NCBI GenBank assembly: GCA_028284145.1
Contig: JANQSH010000105.1
Coordinates: forward strand, 1 to 46,190
Direction of reading: 5' to 3'
Origin: Planctomycetaceae bacterium
Lineage (GTDB): Bacteria; Planctomycetota; Planctomycetia; Planctomycetales; Planctomycetaceae
DNA: 46,190 bases
Shown: one piece after another, positions 25,402-32,752 of the stretch
How positions within the stretch are numbered: position 1 is the first letter of the stretch
Layout of the letters: every line of letters starts with the position of its first letter
Notes under the pieces: generated by a model
What the model was told of the DNA's origin: nothing
What the model saw: the letters and a program-made list of their open reading frames with translations, nothing else
Databases searched by the model: none
Translations under genes and position numbers: made by a program

Positions 25402-26310
25402 CTACGTCCGTCCGGCACGGTGCATTCGACTCGTCAGGTAACTCGTAAGAGCGACATCGAGACGATCATCGGTTCGCAACAGTGCATGTTCCATCTGCAG
25501 GTCCCGACAGCCACGACGGACATTCATCAGGAACGATTCAAATTCCCGGCGATAGGCGGCGCGCAGTGTCCGCGGCTCAGTCAGTTGTTCGACTGATTGC
25601 TCCAAGCCCTTGAACAGCGTTGCATCTTCAAACGGAAAGTCCTGCTCTGCCGGATCAACGATCTGCAGAATGCTGACGTCATGCCGGTGGTAACGAAAAT
25701 GCTTTAATCCCAGCAATATCTCATTCACATCATCAAACAGATCGCTCAAAATGATAATCAAGCCTCGTTTACGGATCCGTTCCGACAGATCGTGAAAGAT
25801 GGGGCCCATCAATGTTTCCCCTCCAGCCGGGGTCTGTTCCATGACATGAATCAACTGCTTCAAATGGGACGGCTGACTGGAAGCTCGCAGGAAATTGGTT
25901 ACATCGACGTCGAACGTCGCTAACCCGGCCGCGTCCTGCTGTTGAATGACCAGATACGACAGCGCGGCGGCAACGTATCGTGCGTATTCCAGTTTCGAGA
26001 CCGCAGCAGCGTCCGACTTGTACTGCATCGATTCGCTGGTATCGAGCAGAATGTAACAGGCAAAGTTGGTTTCCTCTTCGTACTGCTTGAGGTAGAAGCG
26101 ATCACTTTTGCCAAAGACTTTCCAGTCGACATACCGCAGGTCATCTCCAGGAACATACTCACGGTGTTCGGCGAATTCGACCGAGAACCCCTGAAACGGA
26201 CTCTTATGCAGACCTGAGACGTATCCCTCGACAATCAGGCGGGCTTTAAGAGCCAACCCGCTGAGCCTGGTGAGAACTTCCGGTTTGAGGTAGTCAAGGT
26301 TTTGCGTCAT
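25402..26310 (-). CDS. DUF58 family protein (VWA-like fold)
   Basis: Protein of 302 aa with the DUF58 signature PGDDLRYVDWKVFGKSDRF after about 60 residues. The VWA-like core follows: CYILLDTSESMQYKS carries a DTSES metal-binding loop, with IIILSDLFDDVNEIL later. No membrane helix is seen, so this is the soluble type that pairs with a MoxR ATPase. In most genomes it is adjacent to moxR. Here the only moxR in the window is 13 kb away on the other strand. The ATG at 26310 is preferred over 26334. It is convergent with the FAH gene, 26 bases apart. Confidence 0.92.
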   Translation of the reverse strand: MTQNLDYLKPEVLTRLSGLALKARLIVEGYVSGLHKSPFQGFSVEFAEHREYVPGDDLRYVDWKVFGKSDRFYLKQYEEETNFACYILLDTSESMQYKSDAAAVSKLEYARYVAAALSYLVIQQQDAAGLATFDVDVTNFLRASSQPSHLKQLIHVMEQTPAGGETLMGPIFHDLSERIRKRGLIIILSDLFDDVNEILLGLKHFRYHRHDVSILQIVDPAEQDFPFEDATLFKGLEQSVEQLTEPRTLRAAYRREFESFLMNVRRGCRDLQMEHALLRTDDRLDVALTSYLTSRMHRAGRT

Positions 26311-26452
26311 ACTTCGCGACTCATTTGTAACCACGTTTGTGAGAGGTTGTCACATTTGTGCCATCGATGTCAATCTCGATAGCATCGCCGAACCATTCAT
26401 CCGTCGCTACAACTTTGCATTTTATCTGGTGTAAAACACTGCACATCCTGCG

Positions 26453-26458
26453 TATAAT
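26453..26458 (+). promoter_or_regulatory. candidate -10 element (TATAAT)
   Basis: A perfect TATAAT stands 73 bases before the thioredoxin lipoprotein start, with a TG four bases upstream. The region at the -35 distance (around 26430) has no good match to TTGACA. Confidence 0.45.
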
Positions 26459-26483
26459 GTTTGTGAGATTTGGATTGTGACCG

Positions 26484-26514
26484 TGATCTTCGTGAAGCTG
26501 TGATCTTCGTGAAA
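26484..26514 (+). repeat. short direct repeat in leader
   Basis: GTGATCTTCGTGAA occurs twice (26484-26497 and 26501-26514), 3 bases apart, between the candidate -10 and the start codon of the thioredoxin lipoprotein gene. It could be a regulatory protein site or a replication-slippage duplication. Confidence 0.6.
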
Positions 26515-26530
26515 AGGACCCAACCCGATC

Positions 26531-27100
26531 ATGTTCGCTCACATTTTGAAATCGCCATTGACCTGTTTCCGCTCTCGATCCGCACTTACCTGTGCAGGAT
26601 TGGTATATGCTCTGGCATTGAGTGCAGGATGTCAGGATGCCAATTCACCCTACAAAGAGGTCCACTGGTCGACCGATTCCGAGAGTGCATTTGGTGAAGC
26701 GGCAACCGAGGGAAAGGCGATTGTCGCGGCTTTCACCGGCAGCGATTTCTGCCCGCCCTGTATTGCGTTGGAGAAAGAGGTGTTTAACACCGAAGCATTT
26801 GATGCCTGGTCTCGGGAAAATGTTATCCTGCTGAAGGTCGATTTCCCCCGCCACACCAGGCTGCCCTCCGATCTGATGGAACAAAACACAAAACTGGCTG
26901 AGAAGTATGAGATCTCTGGCGTTCCCACAGTTCTCTTTTTGAACGATCAGGGAGAGATCCTCGGCATCATGGGTTATGAACCAGGCGGCGCGCAGGACTG
27001 GATTGGTCGGGCAGACCAGATCATCACCGAAGCCCGCAGTATGGGAAAAATCGGCGAACCACAAATGGGGACAACCGACGAGACGCAGGCGATGAACTGA
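26531..27100 (+). CDS. thioredoxin-fold lipoprotein
   Basis: Protein of 189 aa with a lipoprotein signal ending in LSAGC (Cys34). A thioredoxin domain follows with active site CPPC (residues 74-77) in FTGSDFCPPCIALEKEVF and the cis-proline region SGVPTVLFLND. It belongs to the DsbD-gamma/thioredoxin_7-like group of periplasmic redox proteins. It is likely membrane-anchored on the outer face of the inner membrane, reducing or isomerising disulphides; the partner is unknown. The last 25 residues are a polar tail. The window encodes a second periplasmic thioredoxin at 32.8 kb. Confidence 0.88.
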   Translation: MFAHILKSPLTCFRSRSALTCAGLVYALALSAGCQDANSPYKEVHWSTDSESAFGEAATEGKAIVAAFTGSDFCPPCIALEKEVFNTEAFDAWSRENVILLKVDFPRHTRLPSDLMEQNTKLAEKYEISGVPTVLFLNDQGEILGIMGYEPGGAQDWIGRADQIITEARSMGKIGEPQMGTTDETQAMN

Positions 27101-27482
27101 CTTTGTTCGTACTTGAATGTCGCTATCCGCGTGGGCGGACATGACATGCAATCGTCCGTAATCATAAGGGCAATCACCACCCTGACATCACAGTTTACAT
27201 GCAATTCTGTCGCTCTTTTATGAACAAGCGTATCATTGATAGTGAACATGCGCCACAAAGTCAGCGATATATGATCAAAGGCAGCCGAATTCATTTGAGC
27301 TTGTCGAAGCCGCGTTTATAATCCTTCCCATCATTTTTTGAGAAAGCTTCTCCTTCTTCTTCAGTTTCACATTCTTAACTCTGGGACGTTTCAGGCAATG
27401 TTGCGACTTCTGAATTGTTCGTAACCTTCTTGCCTTTTTCCACATTTCAATCTGTTCGCTTGATCCCGGGAAAGGGCCATCC
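27101..27482. other. intergenic stretch before the PilZ gene
   Basis: No gene is supported here. The stretch holds a candidate promoter overlapping a widespread dispersed-repeat motif (27295-27322) and a T/C-rich leader up to the PilZ gene. Confidence 0.5.
27295..27322 (+). promoter_or_regulatory. candidate promoter TTGAGC-N16-TATAAT
   Basis: TTGAGC at 27295-27300 and a perfect TATAAT at 27317-27322 are 16 bases apart, giving a leader of about 155 bases for the PilZ gene. The -35 lies inside TTGAGCTTGTCGAAGC, a motif that recurs in many bacterial genomes as part of a dispersed repeat. Confidence 0.45.
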
Positions 27483-27893
27483 ATGGGAGAAGAGTACCGT
27501 TCCATGCTGGACGATCCGTCCGCCTGTCTTCACTCGGAATCGACCATTATCGGTTTCATTGAGGAAATTGTCCGTGGTGTTCCGATGCGACCAAGGGAGG
27601 AGCGCCGGGCGACACCCCGGTATTCCATCGAGAGCATTGTCGATGTGCAACCTTTGGATGATGCATTTCGGCCTGTGGGCGAACCGTATCGCGCAATCAC
27701 CCGCGATATCAGCATGATGGGGATCGGCCTGCTCGATTCCCGTCCGGTGCATTCAAAGCATCTGGCTGTGCGTCTTACTCGCCCGGATGGAAAAACACTC
27801 TCGCTGATTATGGAGGTTCTTCGGTGTCGCCCGACAAATACAATCTACGACATCGGCGGGAAGTTCGTGACACAGCCGGACGCAAACGATTGA
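27483..27893 (+). CDS. PilZ-domain protein
   Basis: Protein of 136 aa carrying the c-di-GMP-binding PilZ signature: ERRATPR with RxxxR at residues 42-46, and RDISMMGIGLL with DxSxxG at residues 75-80. A beta-barrel ending in YDIGGKFV follows. The two motifs are intact, so nucleotide binding is expected. The first 35 residues (SMLDDPSACLHSESTIIGF) are an N-terminal extension outside the domain. No partner output domain is fused, so it would act as a stand-alone adaptor. The flagellar genes 13 kb away are a possible but unproven target. R1 copy E follows 24 bases after the stop. Confidence 0.85.
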   Translation: MGEEYRSMLDDPSACLHSESTIIGFIEEIVRGVPMRPREERRATPRYSIESIVDVQPLDDAFRPVGEPYRAITRDISMMGIGLLDSRPVHSKHLAVRLTRPDGKTLSLIMEVLRCRPTNTIYDIGGKFVTQPDAND

Positions 27894-27917
27894 GATTCCT
27901 GGCAACAACAATGCATT

Positions 27918-28016
27918 AGGTCGTATTACGCTCTTCTGTGCCGCGAAATCGCCGTTCGGCCTGCAAACATGGATTCCCACGAGCCAGTGACGTCACACAA
28001 AATGGTAAACCGCTCT
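27918..28016 (-). repeat. R1 repeat, copy E
   Basis: A 99-bp copy in minus orientation, with TCGTATTACGCTCTTCTGTG on the left and AATGGTAAACCGCTCT on the right. It lies between the convergent ends of the PilZ and hydrolase genes. The outer hairpin arm on the left has decayed. Confidence 0.9.
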
Positions 28017-28054
28017 GGAAAGGTTGCGGCGACATACGACAGGTCAGATGGTTG

Positions 28055-28891
28055 TCAAACGCATTCCAACCAGTCGCCAACCAGCCCTATCGTCGTTTCC
28101 CAGTCGGTTTCGTTGTGCAGTTCGTGGAGATGGTTCTCGAAAATCTCAAGTGTTTTGTCGATGACGGGAATCGTATTGAACCATTCCCTTGTCTTCTCTG
28201 GATCGACGATGCGATCCCCAGAACCCTGCAGCATCAACACAGGTGTCTGAAACCGATCGATATTCTCCCAGGCGGTGTGGATGGCTGCTTTCACTGCGAA
28301 ATACCACCCCGCTGTCACCGAATGCCGCATCAGTGCATCGGCTGAGCGGAGTCTCAACTTTTCCGGATCGCGACAGGTTTCTCGCGAATCGACTCGGGAG
28401 CGAAATCGCGTTTGAGGGGCGATGAGAGAGACCAGCCTCCCCAATGCCTCGGTCCAGATTGGCACATGCACGCGAACACCCAGTAATGGGGACATCAATA
28501 CGGCATGGTCGAAGTGCTTGATAAATGTCTGCAGATATCGAATGGACACCAGCGCTCCCATGCTGTGTCCCATGAGAACAGTGGACTTGGGCGAAAGTGC
28601 GAAATGGGAACGAATCCGATTCAGATCATCAACGTATTCGCGAAAATGTCTGATGTGGGTATCCCTTCCCTCAGATTCACCGTGCCCGCGCAGATCAGGG
28701 ACGATGACATTCCAGTTTCGGGTGGCGAAATAGTCGGCCACATGACGATACCGTTGGCCATGCTCCGTTGCACCATGTACGAGCAGAATGCTTCGCGATG
28801 CGCAGCCGGTCTCCGGTTCATACTGGCGAATGACCAGCCGAATGCCATCCGACATTTCGATCGTCATAGACTGCTCTGACATGGTGAGCAT
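28055..28891 (-). CDS. alpha/beta hydrolase (monoacylglycerol lipase-like)
   Basis: Serine hydrolase of 278 aa: an oxyanion region with ILLVHGATEHGQRY, then VPDLRGHGESEGRDTHI, nucleophile elbow MGHSMGA with Ser110, an acid in LQGSGDRIVDPEKT and the histidine in ENHLHELHNE. The pattern is that of the monoglyceride lipase/lysophospholipase group (Hydrolase_4). No signal peptide is seen, so it is likely cytoplasmic. The frame stays open upstream into R1 copy F, but residues before Met 28891 look non-homologous. Met 28882 is an alternative start. The tandem R1 copies lie 46 bases upstream and must contain or border its promoter. Confidence 0.9.
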   Translation of the reverse strand: MLTMSEQSMTIEMSDGIRLVIRQYEPETGCASRSILLVHGATEHGQRYRHVADYFATRNWNVIVPDLRGHGESEGRDTHIRHFREYVDDLNRIRSHFALSPKSTVLMGHSMGALVSIRYLQTFIKHFDHAVLMSPLLGVRVHVPIWTEALGRLVSLIAPQTRFRSRVDSRETCRDPEKLRLRSADALMRHSVTAGWYFAVKAAIHTAWENIDRFQTPVLMLQGSGDRIVDPEKTREWFNTIPVIDKTLEIFENHLHELHNETDWETTIGLVGDWLECV

Positions 28892-28937
28892 ATTCCATTT
28901 CCTGTCGAGGGACGGAAGGCCTGCTGGTTCTGATTGA

Positions 28938-29037
28938 ATAAGCAATTTACCTTCTGGCGTGATGGCTATGACTCGTGGGAGCCATGATTGTAAGCCAAAC
29001 AACACTCATCGCGGCACAGAAGAGCGTAATACGCTCT
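28938..29037 (+). repeat. R1 repeat, copy F
   Basis: A 100-bp copy with a diverged left half (AGCAATTTACC, CGTGATGG, ACTCGTGGGAGCC) and a perfect right end (GCGGCACAG, AGAGCGTAATACGCTCT). It is joined directly to copy G without a single spacer base. Confidence 0.9.
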
Positions 29038-29137
29038 AGAGCAGTTTACCTTTTCGTGTGACGGTTTTCGCTCGTGGGAGCCTATATTTACAGGCCAAAC
29101 GGTGTACATCGCGGCACAGAAGAGCGTAATACGCTCT
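29038..29137 (+). repeat. R1 repeat, copy G (tandem to F)
   Basis: A complete 100-bp copy close to consensus, from AGAGCAGTTTACC to AGAGCGTAATACGCTCT. It shares its right 30 bases with copy F exactly, while the left halves differ. Confidence 0.95.
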
Positions 29138-29243
29138 AATCTGGTTGAAGTCCAATAACAACCGCCATAGAGAACTACATCGATCGGGGACACATGTGGA
29201 CGACATCCAAATCTGGAATTCGGTCAGGTTGTCCTTCTTGTGA

Positions 29244-29693
29244 ATTCGCTACAAACCAGATTTACACAAAACCCATCACAACAATGACTTGTGCCGAAAC
29301 ATCTGTTCAAATCGAAATTTGGTCGAATTTATTGATGGGGACGTGGGTAAATACAATGACTCCTGTTTTGGATTGTACGGGAGTCAATCAACCGATTTGT
29401 GCGTCCAATATCTCGAAGCGACTCACGATCCAAAAAATGGTGGACATTGTGGGAGTTTTGCCGTAACCTGTTTATAAACGAATAGATAGGTGGATTTTTG
29501 GCGAACGGATGTCTGGTCATGATGCCACGGTCGGATCGTGTGGGAACACGGCTGGATCATTCATGTGGAAGGTCGCCATACTCTCAGCAGAAGGAAAAAT
29601 CGAAAGATTGAGCCTGGCGACCTGTATGTGGTAGCGTGGGATTATGTTGCGTTTTCGAGTGAATGGCACCATTCAGTTCCGTTGCAGACATAG
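29244..29693 (+). pseudogene. probable decayed gene remnant
   Basis: One frame gives two protein-like blocks. The first has FIDGDVGKYNDSCFGLYG and QYLEATHDPKNGGHCGSF and ends at TAA 29475. The second has GRIVWEHGWIIHVEGRH and IEPGDLYVVAWDYVAFSS and ends at TAG 29691. Between them are TAA, TAG and TGA stops in the same frame. No family is recognised. The composition suggests former coding sequence, but chance cannot be excluded. The end overlaps the region before the VWA gene, which argues against an early start for that gene. Confidence 0.32.
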
Positions 29694-29749
29694 ATAAAAG
29701 ATCCATTCAAATAAATTTGGAAATCGCGGTATTCGCGAAGGAGCATCCA

Positions 29750-32218
29750 GTGGAATTCAAGAGTTGGGATCCCACAGAAGATCAAAATCCAAACCTGGGT
29801 GATGCGTCAACGGAATCGACCGAAACACCGGAAGCGTCATCGCCAATGAAGTTCGCAAGTTGGGAACCTGGCAAAGAAGAATCGGATTCTCCGGTGCAGG
29901 ACAACATCGTGCAAAAAACTGCACTTCAGGCTGAGGCCAGTGAATCCGGAAAACCGGCAGCGGCAATGACGTTCTCCGCCTGGAATGAGATGACGCCAAC
30001 CAACGAAATGTTGACACCAACGCAGGGCGATACCACATCGGCTGCGCCAGCGGAAGTCGAAACATCACAGCCGATGCCCCATTTCGCCGAACATGCTTCG
30101 GAAGCGCCTCCGGCTCCTCAATCGAGTTACCAGCCGGTACTGGAGCAGCCCCATACTCCGCAACCGCCGGTTCAGCAGGGCAACTACTTCGTTCCCACAC
30201 AGGTTGGCAGCGTCGATCCGTCAATGTACTATCAGCAGCCTTTTGCCGGTCAGTCGTCGTATCCCGATGTCGTCGAAGAGATTCCTCCGGTGACAGCGAG
30301 CGATGGTTCGGACCTGGACAGTGTGCTGGGTGATGACGACGATGGAGCAGCCTTCGCGAGTGCGCGCGAGGTTCCTGCCTGGGCCGTTTCGCTGGCCATT
30401 CATGTCGGTCTGTTCATTGCGTTGGGCACATACATGCTGCCAGAAGTCATCTCGAATGACATTCTGATCTCAACGATTGTGGAAGATGTTACGACGGAAG
30501 AATTCAAATTCGAGGAAGTGTCTGTCGAAGCGCTGGGGAATGACAGCGACATGAACACGGCGGAAGCATCGCTCGAAACGGCCGCGCATGCCGGCATCGA
30601 CATGAAACAGGAATTGCAACCACCTCCGCCGGAAGAAATGCTGCCACCGATTGCAAAACCTCCTGAAGCGGAATTCCCCGAGCCACACGAAAGCGAACTG
30701 CTGGAAGAAGTGGATCGCAAGGGCTCAACCGAACATCCCGGCGGCATTCCCGGTGCCATGGATCGGATTGCTTTGGAAATTGCCGCATCTTTGCGTGAGC
30801 AAAAGACGCTCGTCGCATGGGTGTTCGATCAGTCCCCTTCGGTGAACAAGCGTCGGGAAGATATCGCCTCCCGTTTTGAAAACGTTTACAAGCAATTGGG
30901 ACTGGCAGAAGTCACCGAAGAACGCGAGTTGCGAACAGCTGTGGTCGGCTTTGGATCGGGGTTGCATTGGTTGACTCCCGATCCTGTATCCGATGTGAAT
31001 CAGTTATTTGATCCTGTCCGCAATATGCCGCCAGACAACACAGGCGAAGAAAACGTTTTCACGGCTGTTATGGCGGTTGCCAACAAGTTCATGCACTACC
31101 GCACGGGTTACAACAAGCGGAACGTGATGATCGTCGTCGTGACGGATGAAGCGGGCAGCGACCAGCACCTGCTCGAGAAAGTCGTCAACATTACCAAACG
31201 GAATGGTATTCGCGTTTACGTCATTGGCAACGCGGCGCCGTTTGGGCGTAAAGAAGTGGAAATCCCGTGGGAAATCGACGGTGAACGCATCATCGCAGTT
31301 CTTGAACCCGGGCCGGAAACCCTTTTCCAGGAACAACTGAAACTCCCTTACTGGAAGAATAAGTCGGATGATTTCCGGCAAATGTCTTCCGGCTATGGAC
31401 CGTATGCCCTCACTCGATTGACGGCGGAAACCGGCGGGTTGTATCTGATCGCCAAGGACACGCGAGGACACAGTTTTGACGCTGACGTGATGCGGAATTA
31501 TCAGCCGATCTATGCTTCAGAACAGACCTACCGAAAGAAACTGGCTGAGAACAACGCGATGGTTGCATTGCTGCAGGCGGCCAAACTCTCACGAGTCGAA
31601 GACATCCCCAATCCCCGTACGAACTTCCGGGCCGATACGGACAACATTTTGCGAGAGCAGATCACTGAAGCACAAAAGCCGTTCGCCCTGGCCGATTACC
31701 ACATGCGAAAATTGCTGGCGCAATTGAAGGCTGGCGAGAAAGATGCACCAAAGATGTCGAGCGCTCGCTGGCGTGCAAATTACGATCTGGCAATGGGACG
31801 CCTGCTGGCTTTGCAGGCCCGGGCTTTCGGTTACAACGTGGTGCTGGCTCAAATGAAAAGCACCCCAAAGACATTTGAAGACAAAGACAACAACCACTGG
31901 CGGCTGGTTCCTTCGCCGGAAGTCGATTCCGGTGCAGCGGTGAAAAAGATCGCCAGGAAAGCAACCGAATACCTCACCCGCGTGATGAACGAACATGCCG
32001 GCACACCTTGGGCGTTAATGGCCGAACGCGAGTTGAGCGTGCCAATGGGCTGGGAATGGCGCGAGTACCGTGTGAATCTGGCTCAGGCGGGCCAACGACA
32101 AAACAACACACCTGCCCGCGATCGTCCCCGACTGCTCCTGGCTCCGGAATTGAACAACAACCCGCCGCAGTCGACCCGTCGGCCGAAACCGAAACCGCCG
32201 AAGAAAGTCAAAATCTGA
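29750..32218 (+). CDS. large membrane protein with VWA domain
   Basis: Protein of 822 aa from the GTG at 29750, which has GAAGGAG 6 bases upstream; the earlier ATG at 29663 lacks such a site. The N-terminal 205 residues are disordered and Pro/Gln/Ser-rich. They carry three spaced motifs: MEFKSWDP (1-8), MKFASWEP (33-40) and MTFSAWNE (73-80). One membrane helix follows (AVSLAIHVGLFIALGTYML, about 209-230), then a Pro/Glu-rich linker. A VWA domain begins near residue 350, with an intact metal site DQSPS in AWVFDQSPSVNKRRED and VVVTDEAGSDQH. A helical C-terminal region ends in a basic Pro-rich tail. It probably spans the inner membrane with the VWA domain outside. The partner is unknown; MoxR proteins often act on VWA proteins. 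Confidence 0.85.
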   Translation: MEFKSWDPTEDQNPNLGDASTESTETPEASSPMKFASWEPGKEESDSPVQDNIVQKTALQAEASESGKPAAAMTFSAWNEMTPTNEMLTPTQGDTTSAAPAEVETSQPMPHFAEHASEAPPAPQSSYQPVLEQPHTPQPPVQQGNYFVPTQVGSVDPSMYYQQPFAGQSSYPDVVEEIPPVTASDGSDLDSVLGDDDDGAAFASAREVPAWAVSLAIHVGLFIALGTYMLPEVISNDILISTIVEDVTTEEFKFEEVSVEALGNDSDMNTAEASLETAAHAGIDMKQELQPPPPEEMLPPIAKPPEAEFPEPHESELLEEVDRKGSTEHPGGIPGAMDRIALEIAASLREQKTLVAWVFDQSPSVNKRREDIASRFENVYKQLGLAEVTEERELRTAVVGFGSGLHWLTPDPVSDVNQLFDPVRNMPPDNTGEENVFTAVMAVANKFMHYRTGYNKRNVMIVVVTDEAGSDQHLLEKVVNITKRNGIRVYVIGNAAPFGRKEVEIPWEIDGERIIAVLEPGPETLFQEQLKLPYWKNKSDDFRQMSSGYGPYALTRLTAETGGLYLIAKDTRGHSFDADVMRNYQPIYASEQTYRKKLAENNAMVALLQAAKLSRVEDIPNPRTNFRADTDNILREQITEAQKPFALADYHMRKLLAQLKAGEKDAPKMSSARWRANYDLAMGRLLALQARAFGYNVVLAQMKSTPKTFEDKDNNHWRLVPSPEVDSGAAVKKIARKATEYLTRVMNEHAGTPWALMAERELSVPMGWEWREYRVNLAQAGQRQNNTPARDRPRLLLAPELNNNPPQSTRRPKPKPPKKVKI

Positions 32219-32246
32219 AGACAATTCAACATCAGGCAATCCAACC

Positions 32247-32280
32247 AACCCTGCCGGCTAACCAATCGGCAGGGTTTTCC
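32247..32280 (+). terminator. intrinsic terminator of the VWA gene
   Basis: AACCCTGCCG and CGGCAGGGTT form a perfect 10-bp stem with a 10-base loop, followed by TTTCC with T residues overlapping the stem end. It starts 29 bases after the VWA stop codon. Confidence 0.8.
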
Positions 32281-32330
32281 TTTCACGGCTTCTCCTCAGT
32301 TGACGAGGCGACATGCAAGACGAAGAAACA

Positions 32331-32427
32331 GGAGCAGGTTACCTTCTGCTGTGACGGCTCTGACTCGTTGGAGCTTATGTTTGTAGACCAAACGACGCCC
32401 GTCATGGCACAGAAGAGCATACGCTCT
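32331..32427 (+). repeat. R1 repeat, copy H
   Basis: A 97-bp copy. The terminal hairpin has lost three bases to give AGAGC-atac-GCTCT, keeping a 5-bp stem. The blocks GGTTACC, TGTGACGG, ACTCGTTGGAGC and TGGCACAGAAGAGC match the other copies. Confidence 0.88.
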
Positions 32428-32700
32428 ATTGCAAGCCATAGTTAACTGTAGCGACCTTCATACAACTGCTATTGCAGTTTCAAATGAAGCTCAAGTCACC
32501 ACAGACAAAAGTCTATCGAACTATGTCGAAGACTGCCCCGTCTGCTGTCGTCCGAATCAGGTTCACATCGAGATCGCTCTCTCCAGTGAACTTCATCGTT
32601 GGGGCGAAACGTGGTTGAGGCAAACTGATGTCGGTTGCAGGTTGTTTGCCTGTATCCCGTTCTGATGTGGCAGAATCTTGCCGTTTTTTCCGGCCTTGCC

Positions 32701-32734
32701 AAAAAAATACCCGACGAAAGGAATTCGCCGGGTA
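32701..32734 (-). terminator. intrinsic terminator of the thioredoxin/EF-hand gene
   Basis: Read on the minus strand: TACCCGGCGAA, a 5-base loop and TTCGTCGGGTA pair over 11 positions with one G-T wobble, followed by TTTTTTT. It starts about 18 bases after the stop codon of the minus-strand gene. Confidence 0.88.
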
Positions 32735-32752
32735 ACGATCTACATGGTTATC

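Larger units (their letters stand above)
28892..29749. other. 860-bp region without an intact gene
   Basis: The left part holds two R1 copies head to tail (28938-29137). From 29244 to 29693 one frame reads like protein in two blocks but has three stops between them, so a gene remnant is likely (listed separately). The end carries GAAGGAG at 29737-29743, the ribosome binding site of the VWA gene. Confidence 0.55.
32219..32752. other. convergent intergenic region
   Basis: This lies between the VWA gene (plus) and the thioredoxin/EF-hand gene (minus). It holds a terminator for each gene and R1 copy H between them. The stretch 32430-32700 shows no gene with family character. Confidence 0.6.

Noticed and set aside
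28966-29193. Short minus-strand frame through the tandem R1 copies
   Set aside because: It only translates the repeat. The same peptide fragments appear wherever R1 happens to be open, so it is not a gene family.
29663-29749. Earlier ATG start for the VWA protein, adding 29 residues
   Set aside because: It has no ribosome binding site and overlaps the end of the probable gene remnant. The GTG at 29750 has GAAGGAG at ideal spacing and makes the first MEFKSW motif match the later two.
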